A DNA stretch of 64,000 nucleotides from Magnolia sinica (lineage: Eukaryota > Streptophyta > Magnoliopsida > Magnoliales > Magnoliaceae), in contig NC_080582.1 in the NCBI RefSeq assembly GCF_029962835.1, forward strand, positions 23,382,032 to 23,446,031, written 5' to 3'. Both the position numbers and the translations under genes were made by a program. Positions 45,146 through 57,102 of the stretch are shown piece after piece (positions within the stretch are counted from its first letter, which is position 1; each line of letters begins with the position of its first letter). The notes under the pieces are model-generated. The model worked only from the letters and a program-made list of their open reading frames with translations. It did no database searches and was not told the origin of the DNA.

Positions 45146-46460
45146 TAAAAATAGTTTCTTTTTTAACAATCATTTAAAATAATAATTAAAAAAGATCTTT
45201 AAAAAATGATTTATAAAAGGTAAATTATTATATTTTGTTCTTTATAAGAGATTAAATAATATGTATTCTCTTAAACGTTAAATCGTAGAGGTTTTTTTTT
45301 TTTTTTAATGATTTCTTTCTTCTTAATTGGTTAAAATGAAAAATTAATGTATGACCTATACGGAATGTTTTTATGGATGGTTATGATAATGTTGACTTAT
45401 ATGTGTTGTGGAATGATGGTCAAAAATCAAAATATCTTTTTTCATTGGTTATAGAATCAAATGCTGCTTTTCCAATGTGATTCTACATTCAAGAAAGGTA
45501 CATGAACATAAATTAATAAAGCATTCCTGTTCATTTTTCAAGGAAAATTTCTTAAAAGACAAGAAAAAAAAGAAGAAGGAAAGATAAGAATCCCTTAACA
45601 CTATCATGACATGACATTACTTGGTGCATATAGATGGCAAAAGCATGATTGCTAAGATTTTAATTTTTTTCTGATTTATTTATATTTTTTTCAAAACTTT
45701 GAGAAAATCATAAAAAAAATCTTGTGATTTATGATTCAATACGATCCAACCTAAATAATGATTTGCAATACGATAACGATTTTGATAAAATTGGTCCTAA
45801 TTAGTTCCCAAAATCAACTAAGAGGATGGATCGTAAGGAAGACCACATCAATTTGATGGCCCATGTAGATCCACAAGCAATTGGATGGCCCACATGATGC
45901 TTAGGGGGCGTGGTTCACCTATGGTGAGGGGCATCAGATCAATGGCTTGGATAAACCAACTGTCCTAACTCCTAACTAGGTACGATTCCCACTTTGAATC
46001 TCAGTTTGCAATCATGCTCACTTCCTAGCAGCTTATACTTGATAAGATTTTGAGATGCTTCCCCACTTCGTGCAACAATAAACCAATCATGGGCCTACAT
46101 GCACAAACTCAGTGCAGAATAGGGAAGATCCCTCCTTGTTCACTAAAAATGGGGTTCCGAGGACCATGTGACTGTGCCACATGCATGTAGCAATATATGT
46201 TTTATGAGAGCGAAATAGTCCATCAACAAGCTGAAGTCTACACTGTAGTCATCCCTAGAAATTTCACAATTCCCAATAGAGGAAAAGTTGTTGCATGTTC
46301 CCACTATAACACGTGAGATGATGTACCAGTTAGTTCCCATTTACCCATTAATGGGGAGTGGGAATCCCAACGCACAGAGAGTGGGAGCTACCATTCACCC
46401 ATTAATGGGGAGTGTGAATCCCAACGCACATAGAGAGTGGGATTCCCATCAAATCCCATT
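45146..46460. other. No gene; short duplication near the end
   Basis: AT-rich DNA. At 46343-46436 a ~50-bp unit with ACCCATTAATGGGGAGTG and AATCCCAACGCAC is present twice in tandem. Confidence 0.5.
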
Positions 46461-46469
46461 TTGAATTGC

Positions 46470-48440
46470 ATATGTTAGTGCACTGATTCATGCACTGTAT
46501 TTGTCAATCACGTGAATCCTTGTGTCACATAGTCGATTGAGCCCTTGGAAAGTGAAGACCAAAGACAGAAGCAAAGGTAGAGCATCAAGGAGTAAAGAAC
46601 ATGTAGATAAGGTGCCTTTGTAACCCTAACTCTTGGCCCAAAACAACTTTGAACCTCTAGATGAATTAGAATTAATAGGTAAAACTTTTTTTTTTTTTTT
46701 AATTATCCCTCAGACTTATGAACTTAATTGGAACATGATAAGAGAGGCTAGAAGAAGTGTAGAGCTACTTCAAGTGGTGCTCGATCCCATTGAGCAGACC
46801 TCGAGGGGATCTTTGATGCTCAATTGCATTGAATGGAGTTGGATATGACCAACAATAAATTCACACTTTATTTTATTTTCTCGATGGCATTGAGGTCTTC
46901 TTCGATGGCATAAAAACTTACTTTGATGGCATCGAGTAGATAAGTCAGATATGTCTAGTGATAAATTCACATTGTATCTGATTTTCTTGACGGCATTGAG
47001 GTACCCTTCGATAACATCGAAAGTCACCTTGATGCCATCATGTCACCTCAATGTCATTGAAGGCTACTCGATGGCATCGACAGAGCCGTTAACTGCCCAT
47101 CTTTTTACTATTAAAAGACAAACTTCTTATAAAGGGCATTCGGTTCTTGGGCATTTGTATGGATTTTTTGGTGCAATAGAAGCTTAGATGATTCCACATT
47201 CATAGCCATTATTCCAAGCCTCTAAACCTATGAGTTTAATACATATTCCTTGAGATTAACTCTCTAATGAGGATTCCAACCTCCACATTGAGGATATTTT
47301 GAAATCCACTATTCTCTGAAGTTTAGACTTAAGCAATCTTGGCATACCATTATCTAAATCTTCAAGAAGATCCATATATGTGAATTTCTCTAGGATTACA
47401 ACACCCACACTAGTTGTAGGAAATTCACTAACCTCTCATCACATTGGTCACCTCGAAGGAGCATCATATGCAAGGTATTTAATCTTGTAGTTGAAGCCTT
47501 GACAAAGCATCGACATCATGATCAAGGAAGCATCAGGGAGCTGATTGAAGCACGGGATAACGACGATCAAGCAACCCAAGACTGAGTTGCAAAAGAGACT
47601 CAATCCGACAAGTAAATATCAATTAGTAAGAGTCTAATTACTCTCTTTCCTTGTGTAGGATTAAGGGTAAGAGTTTCTGACCCAAACTCGAACTATGTTC
47701 TTGTGTAAGACCTTGGCTCTTAGAACATATATTATAGGTTCTTGTGTAAGGCCTAAATTCCAGGTTCTTGTATAGGACCTTAGCTCTCGTGTAGAGCCTA
47801 AATCTCAGGTTGTTGGTTAGCTCAAGGAAAACCAATTAAGTCTCTCGCAAGAGCCTCCGGGAGGAGTGTACGTAACCAGGTTTTTGTGTAGGACCTTGCC
47901 TCTTGTGTAGGGCATAAATCTTAAGTTCTCGTGTAGGACCTTGACTCTTGTGTAGGGCCTAAATCTTAGAGTCTTTGTGTAGGGTTGTAAATGTTAGAAG
48001 TTAACCTAATTTAAAACCTCTGATAGTGAAATTTGTTACACTCATGAGTTGAGTGTGTCCGCCAGGAGTGGAGAATGCAAGTAGCCGAACTACTATAAAT
48101 GATCGTGTTTAGGATTGCTATTGGCACATCTGTTTGATTATGCTTACATGATTGAATGCTTAACTATATGAATGCATGATTAGATGAGTGCTGGGAGTTG
48201 ATAGTTAGTACATCCCATATACACATGTACACTATCATATTATAGAGTAGTTGCTTTATATGCATATCATTTATAGTCCTTATGATTGGACTCTCTAATG
48301 GCTCAGAAGCCTTATAGTTAATTGTCTTACTTAGTTTAAGTTGCATACTTATTTAAGTTAGGCAATTGGATTTAAAATAGGCAAAATTGTAAATTGGTAC
48401 TAATCACCCCCTCCCTCCTAGGATATAGCCATCATTGCCT
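46470..48440 (+). mobile_element. Large LTR, probably copia SIRE/Maximus type
   Basis: Starts TGTTAGTGCACTGATTC. The 3' part has CCGAACTACTATAAAT (48078) and a CACCCCCTCCCTCCTAGG end block (48405), wording I associate with SIRE/Maximus LTRs. It holds an internal tandem array at 47690-47990 and a GATGGCATCGA-rich patch at 46780-47085. No coding region accompanies it, so it may be a solo LTR. The ends are approximate. Confidence 0.5.
47690..47990. repeat. ~45-60-bp tandem array inside the LTR
   Basis: Units of GTTCTTGTGTAGGACCTTG + GCTCTTGTGTAGGGCCTAAA repeat about five times with variations. Confidence 0.8.
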
Positions 48441-48760
48441 AGCTTCGCCAAGCTTCCACACGTAGTCATGGTATCCAATTCCATACAATTTCATTGTACA
48501 AAGTAAGAAATTAAATGTAGTACACAATGGATGAAGTGAAGAAATATGAGACAAATATTATATTTGTAGATTCAAGTTTGGACTTAACTAATCAATATCT
48601 TAAGACAAATTTGCTGCCATTTTCTAGATATTCTAGAAATGCAAAAGAAAGGAGATGGCAAATTGTCCTTATGATACAATGAACTCACATATCCGAAATT
48701 CAACACAAAACTTACACCTATAAGTGTTGAATAGATCTCCAAAAGTAAACACTGATACGT

Positions 48761-49320
48761 TGATGCAACCAAATGGCCATATAAACCGATTGATCAAGAT
48801 TTGAAAAAAAAAAATGCCCACATCTCACACATGCACGTTCTTACATGTGTACAAGAAAAGGACCACTTTTCCTTTTTAGAGCATCACTACTTTCATTTTC
48901 TTTCAAATCTCTAAATTAGGAAATTTACTTTTGCTTTCATATCTTTATATTAGGTAAGGAGTAATTTTAAAATTTTCTTATTTAGACACTTTCTTAATTA
49001 CATTGCTTTCTGATTTAGGTAATTTCCTATTTTCTTAAATTTTAGATAGCTAGGAATTCTATTTTTAGATTTTATAGCATTTACTGCAGATTGTAAGAAT
49101 TGATTATAAATAAAGCCTATGGCATACGGAATAAGACAAGTTTAATGATATTTCATTTGAGTAAATTCTTGTTTTCTCTATGGTAGTTGCCGAAAGACAG
49201 TGGGGGGGGGGGGGGGGAGGAGGGATGTGGATAATTTGTAGTTTATGATTAGAGGATTGTTGAGCATGTGCATTCGGCTAGAGGATTGGTCGGTCCTTTC
49301 CCACAACATCTTTTTTCTTT
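48761..49320 (+). mobile_element. LTR-like repeat, copy 1
   Basis: Begins TGATGCAACCAAATGGCC, holds ATTATAAATAAAGCCTATG near 49103, and ends near CCTTTCCCACAACA. A 16-base run of G at 49202-49217 interrupts it. It lies tail to tail with copy 2 and forms a large inverted repeat centred near 49350. Fossil, non-coding. Confidence 0.65.
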
Positions 49321-49380
49321 TCTTTGATCTAATTTCTTCCCCTTTCAGGGTTTACATTATCAATAAGAAAAGAAAGAGAT

Positions 49381-51508
49381 TGAGGGAAAGGACCCAATAA
49401 TCTTCTCGCCAAATGCTAGAGATCACGAATGCAATACTATGAGCAAGCTCAGCGGTTCTTTAGTCTTGAACTAGAGATTACTTTCCCCATTTCAATAGTA
49501 AGGAAAATAAAAGAATTTCATAAAAGAGAATATCATTCAACTTGTCTTATTCCATAGGCTATATGCCTTATTTATAATCAGTCCTTACAATCTGCAGTAA
49601 AAGTTATGAAATCTAAAAATAGAATTCCTAGCTATTCAAAAATCTAAGAAAATAGGGAACTACCTAAATAAAAAAAGCAATGTAATTAAGAAAGTACCTA
49701 AATAAGAAAATACTTAAATATGAAAAATCTAAAACTACTTATTGCCTAATATAAAGATATGAAAGAAAAATAAAAATTTCTAATTTAGAGATTTGAAAGA
49801 AAAAAGTAGTGATGGGCTAAAAAGGGAAAGTGTTCATTTTCTTGTACACATGTGCGGAGCATGCACGCGTGAGATGCGGGCATTTTTTTCAAATCTTGAT
49901 CAATCAGTTTGTGTTGCCATTTGGTTACATCAATCCCAACCGGCTACGAAAAAACTCATCCTTGAGTTTAAATTGGAAGTTATAATTTCCTGCAACAATC
50001 CTTGTTTTTAACGTGTCTTCTTCGGCTTCGCTAGCCATTGATGGTGGATAGTTTGGAGACCTACACACCTAACGATTAGCTTGTGCATAATACAATGTTG
50101 AAATACACACCATCTTTTCTTTTGCTTATTGTTAGTCCTCTACAATCTAGATGTTGATTGTGTACCCTTGGTCATAGTTGGATTCTGATATGCATACCTT
50201 GATTGAAGTTGAGATGGTACTATTGTGTTGACATCTATACAGTTAGCTACTATGATTGTAGCACTATCCATCTCTTTGACCATTAGATTGTCCATAAATG
50301 TTAAACCTTCGGTCTCTTCAATTGGATCATCCATCAATTGATCTTTTGGTTTTACTTGAATTTCCTCCAATCTGACCATTGATACATCAACTAATCCAAA
50401 GGAGGAGTCGTTTTCAATTGCCACACAATCTATAACCACATCATTCCTTGGAACGCTAGATAAAATAGATTGAAACCCATAAAGCTTTTCCTGTTCGATC
50501 AAGGGCTCAAAGCAAGCTCTCACCAACTCTTTGAGTTCCTTAAATTCATTTGCGATACCTTTCTTGAAAGCTTTACTCTCCTTGACTTCCTGCAAATTCT
50601 CTTCCCATGTCTCTTGAACATTTTTTGTCATCATTGATATTTTCATGCAATGGGATGCTTTCGAGTAGCTGACATGTGCTTGTCATTGCTCATAACATCT
50701 GGAGGGCCATTGAAATCCTTAGAAGATCCATATAAAGATGAGCAAGACTCGAGAGAATATGCGTGATGATCGTGATAGTCAAAATGAGCTGGATAAGAAT
50801 AACGCGATAGATATGGGCAGGTAGGGATTGAGGAAGGGGAAAGATGAAAAGGTAGGATTGAGATGAGAAAATTACCTTTTTTAAGTTTCCGAAGTGCTCT
50901 AATGCTAATTTAATGCAAATCCTGAAAAAGGAAGCAAATTAATCAATAAGAGAATAAAAAGATTACAGGAAAAGACCCAACAATCCTCTTGCCGAATGCT
51001 AGACATCATGAATGTAAGCCTGTGAGCAAGCTCAGCAGTCCTCTAGTCTTAAACTAAAGATCATTTTTTCCTCCCATCAACAACTACCGTAGAGGAAATA
51101 AGAGAATTTCATAAAAGAAAATATCATACAACTTATCTTATTACATAGGCCATAGGCCTTATTTATAATCAGTCCTTACAATCTGCAGTAAAAGTTATGG
51201 AATCTAAAAATAGAATTCCTAGTTATCCAAAATCTAAGAAAATAGGAAACTACCTAATTAAAAAAGCAATGTGATAAAGAAATTGGCTAAATAAGAAAAA
51301 TCTAAAATTACTCATTGCCTAATATAAAGATATGAAAGAAAAATGAAATTTTCTAATCTAGAGATTTAAAAGAAATGGAAAGTAATGATGAGCTAAAAAG
51401 GGAAAGTGGTACTTTTCTTGTACACATGTACGAAGCTTGCACGCATGAAATGTGTGCCTTTTCTTCAAATCTTGACCAATCAGTTTGTGTGGCCATTTGG
51501 TTGCATCA
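49381..51508 (-). mobile_element. Small non-autonomous LTR-type element
   Basis: Two direct copies of the ~550-base LTR-like repeat (49381-49932 and 50963-51508; roughly 90% alike by eye) bracket about 1.03 kb. On the minus strand each starts TGATG and ends near TTTCCCTCA. The size suits a TRIM or LARD-like element. Homology continues ~25 bases past the putative 3' end in all copies, so the true LTR end is uncertain, and no clear primer site or target duplication was found. Looks nearly whole but not able to move on its own. Confidence 0.5.
50140..50646 (-). CDS. 168-residue ORF inside the small LTR-type element
   Basis: An open frame from an ATG at 50646. The N-terminus is charged and helical (ETWEENLQEVKESKAF, NEFKELKELV), the middle is acidic (VRLEEIQVKPKDQLMDD), and the end is polar. 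No zinc knuckle, protease, RT or other known domain was recognised. It may be a gag-like remnant or captured host sequence. It is the longest non-repetitive open frame outside the host genes, but there is no direct evidence that it is expressed. Confidence 0.35.
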   Translation of the reverse strand: MKISMMTKNVQETWEENLQEVKESKAFKKGIANEFKELKELVRACFEPLIEQEKLYGFQSILSSVPRNDVVIDCVAIENDSSFGLVDVSMVRLEEIQVKPKDQLMDDPIEETEGLTFMDNLMVKEMDSATIIVANCIDVNTIVPSQLQSRYAYQNPTMTKGTQSTSRL

Positions 51509-52190
51509 TATGCATTCACAAAAAGGTCTCAAAAGGGCAATTGCAAGAGGGCATAGATATGACTTTAATACATGGAATCAGCCCAACTGTCGCAACATGT
51601 ATGATATGTGTTACCAATGTCATATGTACAATTATGTGTCAGGCGCACCGAACCAACACGTACCATGAATAGAATCTTAAAGACTAGTGGGTTAAACCTT
51701 TGGTTAGACCCTAGTTCACACCCGAGGTGCAACATGGCTCAGACCCATCTGAGCCAAGTGCCAGATGTGCAAAGTACGCATAGTGCCAAAAAGTGCCCAA
51801 GCAGCCCTACAGCCCACGTAGGACGTTCATGGTTGTTGTGGAGATTTGAACCCAAGTTCCTATAGCAAAACCCCTCCTTACCACTAATCGTATTAGTACT
51901 TTTTAAAAAGTTCCCAAATATAATATGTATTACTTTCTAAAAGTAAATATATTATTTTTGAAATTTATTTTTCTTATAAAAACACAACAGAGAGTGGGAC
52001 GTAGAAAAATAGATCTACAACTAGTATCTTTCGACCAATCAGCCAGAAAAAAAAAAAAAAATCTAGCTCGAATTGCATGGAATTGAAAGAGAGATACTGA
52101 CCTCTTGATGAAAGAAGCTCCTTCCATTTCCGTCTTCTTGTTCTTGTTTTAATTCCTCTTTTTGAGAGAGCGTTGACAGAAGCAGCAGAG
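51509..52190. other. No gene established
   Basis: Short open frames only. On the minus strand at 52127 an ATG starts MEGASFIKR and meets a donor-like GTCAGT after nine codons, with a purine-rich leader upstream. This could be a tiny first exon, but no second exon was found. Confidence 0.3.
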
Positions 52191-52191
52191 A

Positions 52192-52593
52192 GTTTTTAAA
52201 GCGGTGAGATTTGAAAACGCAGAGACGCATTCTATATCAATGCGCACCGGATGAGAGGTTCACCCGGAATGCGGATTTCCTGCGAAAGCCTTTCGCAGGA
52301 AGTTCCTGCGCAAGAATGCTGTGTGGGGCCCACCATCATTTCATCCTTGTGTTAATAACCTTATAAACGGTTTGGATGGCATATAAACATCAAGGTGGAG
52401 CCTAGGAAGCTTTCAACGGTAGGTAATTCTTTCCCTCTCGTGTGGCCCACTTTGGTTTTGGATCCACTTCGTTTTTGGTCAATTTTCCTAAAATGAGGTC
52501 ATCAAACGGATGAACGGAGTACTTAAAGCGGAGAGATTTGAAAACGCAGAGACGCATTCTATATTAATGCGCACCGGATGACAGGTTCACTGG
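52192..52593. repeat. 77-bp direct repeat flanking a partial MITE
   Basis: TTTAAAGCGGTGAGATTTGA...ATGCGCACCGGATGAGAGGT (52192-52268) and its near-identical copy (52515-52593) enclose ~245 bases of palindromic-MITE sequence beginning GCGGATTTCCTGCGAAAGCC. Confidence 0.85.
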
Positions 52594-52611
52594 CCCCTCG
52601 GACGGAAACGG

Positions 52612-53113
52612 ATTGGCTACTCCCCTGCCACTATCCAATGGCTGATAGTCGGTGCTCTGTGAACCCCACCATGATGTATGCGTTTCATCCATGCCGTCCA
52701 TCTATTTTTATAGATCATTTTATGGTACGAGACAAAAAATGAGGTATATCAAATTCTAAAGTGGACTACGTTACAGGAAACAATGTTGAATGAAGGTCGG
52801 CCATTAAAAACTTTTTGGGGGCCATAAAAGTTTTGGATCAAGCTGATGCTTGTTTTTTCCCTTCATCTGGGTCTGTATGACCTAATCAACAGATTGGATG
52901 TCAAATAAACAGTACAGTGGGCCTTAGGGAGATTTTAATGGTGACTATCCAATCACTATTATTTTCCTTTGGTGTGGTCCACCTGAGATTTTTTTGGATC
53001 AAGCCCTAAAATGATCCGTAAAAATAGATGAGACACATACATCATGCGGGACCCATAGAGCACCGACCATCAGCCACCGGGCTGGTGGCAGGGGTAGTAG
53101 CCAATCCGTGGTG
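52612..53113. mobile_element. Palindromic MITE
   Basis: Left CGGATTGGCTACTCCCCTGC and GTCGGTGCTCTGTG; right inverted copy with GGTGGCAGGGGTAGTAGCC and CAATCCG. About 500 bases. Confidence 0.8.
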
Positions 53114-53134
53114 GTAAATGGAGACCGACTCAAG

Positions 53135-53548
53135 GGACGCGGATTACGTACTACCCCCGCCCGTCCCTACCTCCGAACGGACAGTTCTGTGGGCGGGCCC
53201 ACTGTGATGTATCTGTACATCCAAGCCGTCTATCCCTTTTCACAGATTATTTTAAGGTACTAAAACAAAAATGAAGAAGATCCAACGATCAAATGGACCA
53301 CATCACAGATGACTCTTGCATTTAATGCAATTGACATTTAATGCTTTGTGCATTTTAATGCAACCAAGCTTATTATTTGGTGTGGTCCACTTGAGCACTC
53401 AATCTAGCTCATTTTTGTACTCACGTCTTAAAATAATCTGAGAAAAAGGATTGACGGCTTGGATGTACAGATACATCACGGTGGGCCTGCCCACAGAACT
53501 GCCCGTTCGGAGCTAGGGACGGACGGGGGTAGTACGCAATCCGCGTCC
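53135..53548. mobile_element. Mutator-like palindromic MITE with 9-bp duplication
   Basis: Ends GGACGCGGATTACGTACTAC and, inverted, GGACGCGGATTGCGTACTAC; the inverted termini stay ~93% alike for about 90 bases. The 9-bp CGACTCAAG flanks both sides (53126-53134, 53549-53557). It is 414 bases and comparatively young judging by terminus identity. Confidence 0.9.
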
Positions 53549-53810
53549 CGACTCAAGCGTGTTAAAATCCTTTGGTTGAGCATCATTGATGTCAGCATGA
53601 AAATGAAATAAACTCAGACTTAAAGAATCGTCAGGCCGTTTTTAAATCTGTCAGCTCATTTATCCGTGTGGCCTAAAAATCAGCCTCATTCTGGATTCAA
53701 TAGACGGGAAACGACCCGAGAGAGGATGCCTACTCCTCTTTTTTTTTTTTTCTTTTTTTTTTTTAAGTACGATGATTATATGAAATCCATTACAGCGTTT
53801 ACATACAAGG

Positions 53811-54312
53811 GGACCCGGATTTCCTGCTAAAGCATTTCGCAGGAAGTTCCTGCACAAGGATGTTGGGTTGGGTCACCATGATATTTGTGATAAATCTACT
53901 CGGTCCATCCGTTTTCGGAGCTCATTTTAGGACACCAGAATACAAATGAGGTGGATCAAAAACTAAAATGGACCACACGAGAGGAAACATTGGGGATTAA
54001 GTGAGCACCGTTGAAACAATCTTATGGCCTTAAAAGTTTTGCATTAGGCCTTTCGTTTTGTGATTTTACTTCATCCCAGTGGGATTGACCTTATAAACGG
54101 TTTGGATGGCATATAAACATCAATGTGGAGCCTAGGAATGTTTCAACGGTAGGAATTCCTTTCCTCAATTCCCCCTCTCGTGTGACCCATTTGAGGTTTG
54201 GATCCAACTCTTTTTATATTGAATGTCCTAAAATAAGCTCTAAAAACGGATGGACAGGGTGGATTCCTCATAAACATCACGGTGGGCGCCATCCAGCATC
54301 CTTGCTGCGTCC
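53811..54312. mobile_element. Mutator-like palindromic MITE with 9-bp duplication
   Basis: Starts GGACCCGGATTTCCTGCTAA and ends CAGCATCCTTGCTGCGTCC, flanked by CATACAAGG at 53802-53810 and 54313-54321. It is 502 bases with the GGTGGGCC core. The right terminus has lost part of its GGAAATCCG block. Confidence 0.85.
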
Positions 54313-54420
54313 CATACAAGGCTAAAATTTCTTCATGACTAAAAGCCAAGTTCCTTTAAATAATTCACACAAAATGCCTACCTAAATCAAGGATTGAGTT
54401 GATGAACCCAGTGATCGTGA

Positions 54421-54742
54421 TGTATTTCACATAAACATAACAGTAGACCACACGTGAGAATTCATTGAATCCATCTTATGCATGCAAGAATACGTTAAAC
54501 ACAAAATTAATTCACATAGAATTCATATGCATAGTGACAAACACTACTAAAGATTTCAATGCACATAAAATCCATGATAATTGTATTTCACATAAACATA
54601 ACAGTAGACCACACGTGAGAATTCATTGAATCCATCTTATGCATGCAAGAATACGTTAAACACAAAATTAATTCACATAGAATTCATATGCATAGTGACA
54701 AACACTACTAAAGATTTCAATGCACATAAAATCCATGATAAT
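54421..54742. repeat. 161-bp perfect tandem duplication
   Basis: TGTATTTCACATAAACATAA begins copies at 54421 and 54582. I see no difference between the two units over their full length. Confidence 0.9.
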
Positions 54743-54837
54743 TATGCTTTTGATTTTATTTCATACTAAGTATATGCTACCAAATGACCCATTGGCATGC
54801 AATGTCAATTTCTCACCAAAACTATATAGTTTTACGC

Positions 54838-54913
54838 CAATCCAAACCATCCAAATATCTAATCGGTTGCAATGCGACAATCCAAACCATCCAAATCTCT
54901 ATTCTGTTGTAAT
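54838..54913. repeat. 38-bp tandem duplication
   Basis: CAATCCAAACCATCCAAATA and CAATCCAAACCATCCAAATC start two neighbouring copies that diverge slightly. Confidence 0.75.
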
Positions 54914-55274
54914 GTAGTATAGCCCAAAATTTTACATGGGAAGAATGTTTACACCCAATTGATATGGTCAAAATCATATAGCTTAAACGACTAACATGAT
55001 AGTACTATCTCAACTGTTAAGGCATTGATGTGGTGAGATTTGATTTGTCCAGCCCAAAAATGAAGTAGATGAAAATCTAAGCAAGACCACACTAGAATAG
55101 GATTTTTGTTTTTCTTTAAATGTGGGCGTACAACCACCACTAACAGCGTGGTATTTATTTTTGGGCATGCCCTAAATAGGTAAATCAGATACACCTCGGC
55201 GGTCGCCGGGATCCATTGAATCCACGTCCTTTCGTGGAGAGGGGAAAGAATTGTATGAGTTTTGCACAGTTATA
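54914..55274. other. MITE-core debris, no gene
   Basis: Weak core words (GGGCATGCCCTAAATAGG) are visible; no boundaries. Confidence 0.4.
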
Positions 55275-55766
55275 GTTATAGATGACGTGGATGTCTTAAG
55301 AAAGCCTTGACATGAAGTTCCTGCGCTGGGATGATAGATGGGCCCATGATGATGTTTGTGAGAAATTCACTCCGTCCATCTATTTTTAGAGCTCATTTTA
55401 GTGTGGACAAGAAAAAATGAGGTGGATCTAAAACTCAAGTAGGCCACACGATAAGAACCAATAGAGATTCATTGACCACCGTTTGAGATATTCGTAGGGC
55501 CAAGATGTTTTGTATCAAGCTAAGTTTTTAGTGTTTTCACTTCATTTCATTGAGAATGACCTTCTAAATAGTTTGGATGGCATATAAGCATCAAGGTAGA
55601 GCTCAACAAAGTTTCAACGGTAAGAAATTCTTTCCTAAGTTTTCTTCTGCCCTGGCTTCCTTAGTTTTAGATCCACTTCCGTATCGTTTCCTAAAATGAT
55701 CTGTACCAATGGATGGACAAAATAAATTTCTCACAAAGGCTTCGAAGGAAATCTACGGTGACCTGT
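55275..55766. mobile_element. Palindromic MITE copy
   Basis: Left GACGTGGATGTCTTAAGAAAG then TTCCTGCGCTGGGATGATAG; right GGCTTCGAAGGAAATCTACG. Degraded ends. Confidence 0.6.
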
Positions 55767-55767
55767 G

Positions 55768-56308
55768 AGGCGGATTTCCTGTTAAAGGCTTTCCCCTAAA
55801 GTTTATGTGATGGGATGTTAGATGGGGTCTACTTGATGTTTGTTAGAAATCCATCCCGTTCATCACTTTTTCGAGCTCATTATAATATAAGTTATGGAAA
55901 ATGAGTCGGATCCAAAACTCAAGTGGGCCACACAAAAGGAAACAGTGGAGATTCAGTGACCACCGTGGAAACATTTGTATGGCCACAAAATTTTCATATC
56001 AGGTTAAATATCTTTTTATTTTTTTTATTTTATAAATTTCACTTCATGACAGTGGGAATAACCTTATAAACTGTTTGGATTACATATAAACATCAAGGCA
56101 GATCCCACGAAGGTAACTCTTTCCCCAGTTTCTCCTCTTGTGTGGTCCACTTAAGGTTTGGATCCATCTAATTTTTGTTTACATAGCCTAAAATGATCTC
56201 GCAAAACGGATGGAAAGGCTAGATTTCTTACAAACATCATGGTGGGGCCCACCTAGCATCCCAATGCAGGAACTTCCTCCGTAGGCGGTTTTGCAGGAAA
56301 TCCGCGTC
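55768..56308. mobile_element. Palindromic MITE copy
   Basis: Left GGCGGATTTCCTGTTAAAGG; right TTTTGCAGGAAATCCGCGTC with GGTGGGGCCCACCTAGCATC inside. About 540 bases. Confidence 0.75.
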
Positions 56309-56330
56309 GTGTGTCGTTCCCCCAAAAGTG

Positions 56331-56850
56331 GCACGCGCGGATTAGTTACTGCCCCGCCGGTTCGGAGCTCGGGGACAGGCGGAGGCTCCTAGGGCTGCTG
56401 AGGGGCGACCGTGATGTATGAATTATATCCACACCATCCATCTATTTTCATATATTATTTTAGAGTAATGGATAAAACATAATGTAGATTCAACTCTTAA
56501 GTGAACCACACCACAGGAAGCAAAGGTGCTAAGGATGCCCACCATTGAAACCGTTTTAGGGTTTAACTTGTTGATTATTTCCAATCCAACCTTTTGAGAT
56601 GGTCATATACGCCTGGGTAAGTGAAAAAACAAATATAATCATGATCCAGAACTTCTAGAACTTCTGTGGCCCCAAGAATTTTTCAGTAGTAATTAATCCC
56701 AACTTTGTGGTCTGTTTGAGCCTTGGATATTTTAAATTTTTGGGTTCATAATATAAAATGATATGTAAAAATGGATGGACAGTGTAGATAAAATTTATAC
56801 ATCGCGTTCTCCCCTCAGTGACCCTTAGAGCCTCAACTTGTCCTTAACTC
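56331..56850. mobile_element. Palindromic MITE copy
   Basis: Left GCACGCGCGGATTAGTTACT and GGGGCGACCGTGATGTATG; right TACATCGCGTTCTCCCCTCAG. About 520 bases; the right terminus is poorly preserved. Confidence 0.65.
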
Positions 56851-57102
56851 TGAAATGTGGGGTCCCACTGTGGATAGAGCTAGGCATTGACTGAGTCGGA
56901 TCGAATTGGGTCAAACTCGATTCGGTCTGAAATCTACATGTGCTGACCCAAACTCGATCTGATCCGGGACCAAGTCTGGGACATCTGACTTGAACCGATC
57001 CGATGCACGGTTAGCCTGAGCCGAACTAAGTCTGACTCGCTCAGGGAAACTGAGTTGTATCGGATTGGGTACGGTTTAGATCGGGTTAGGTCTGTGGGTC
57101 AA

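Noticed and set aside
44880-48000. Tandem arrays as CRISPR
   Set aside because: Plant nuclear context, units without spacer-repeat regularity and no cas genes; these are minisatellites.
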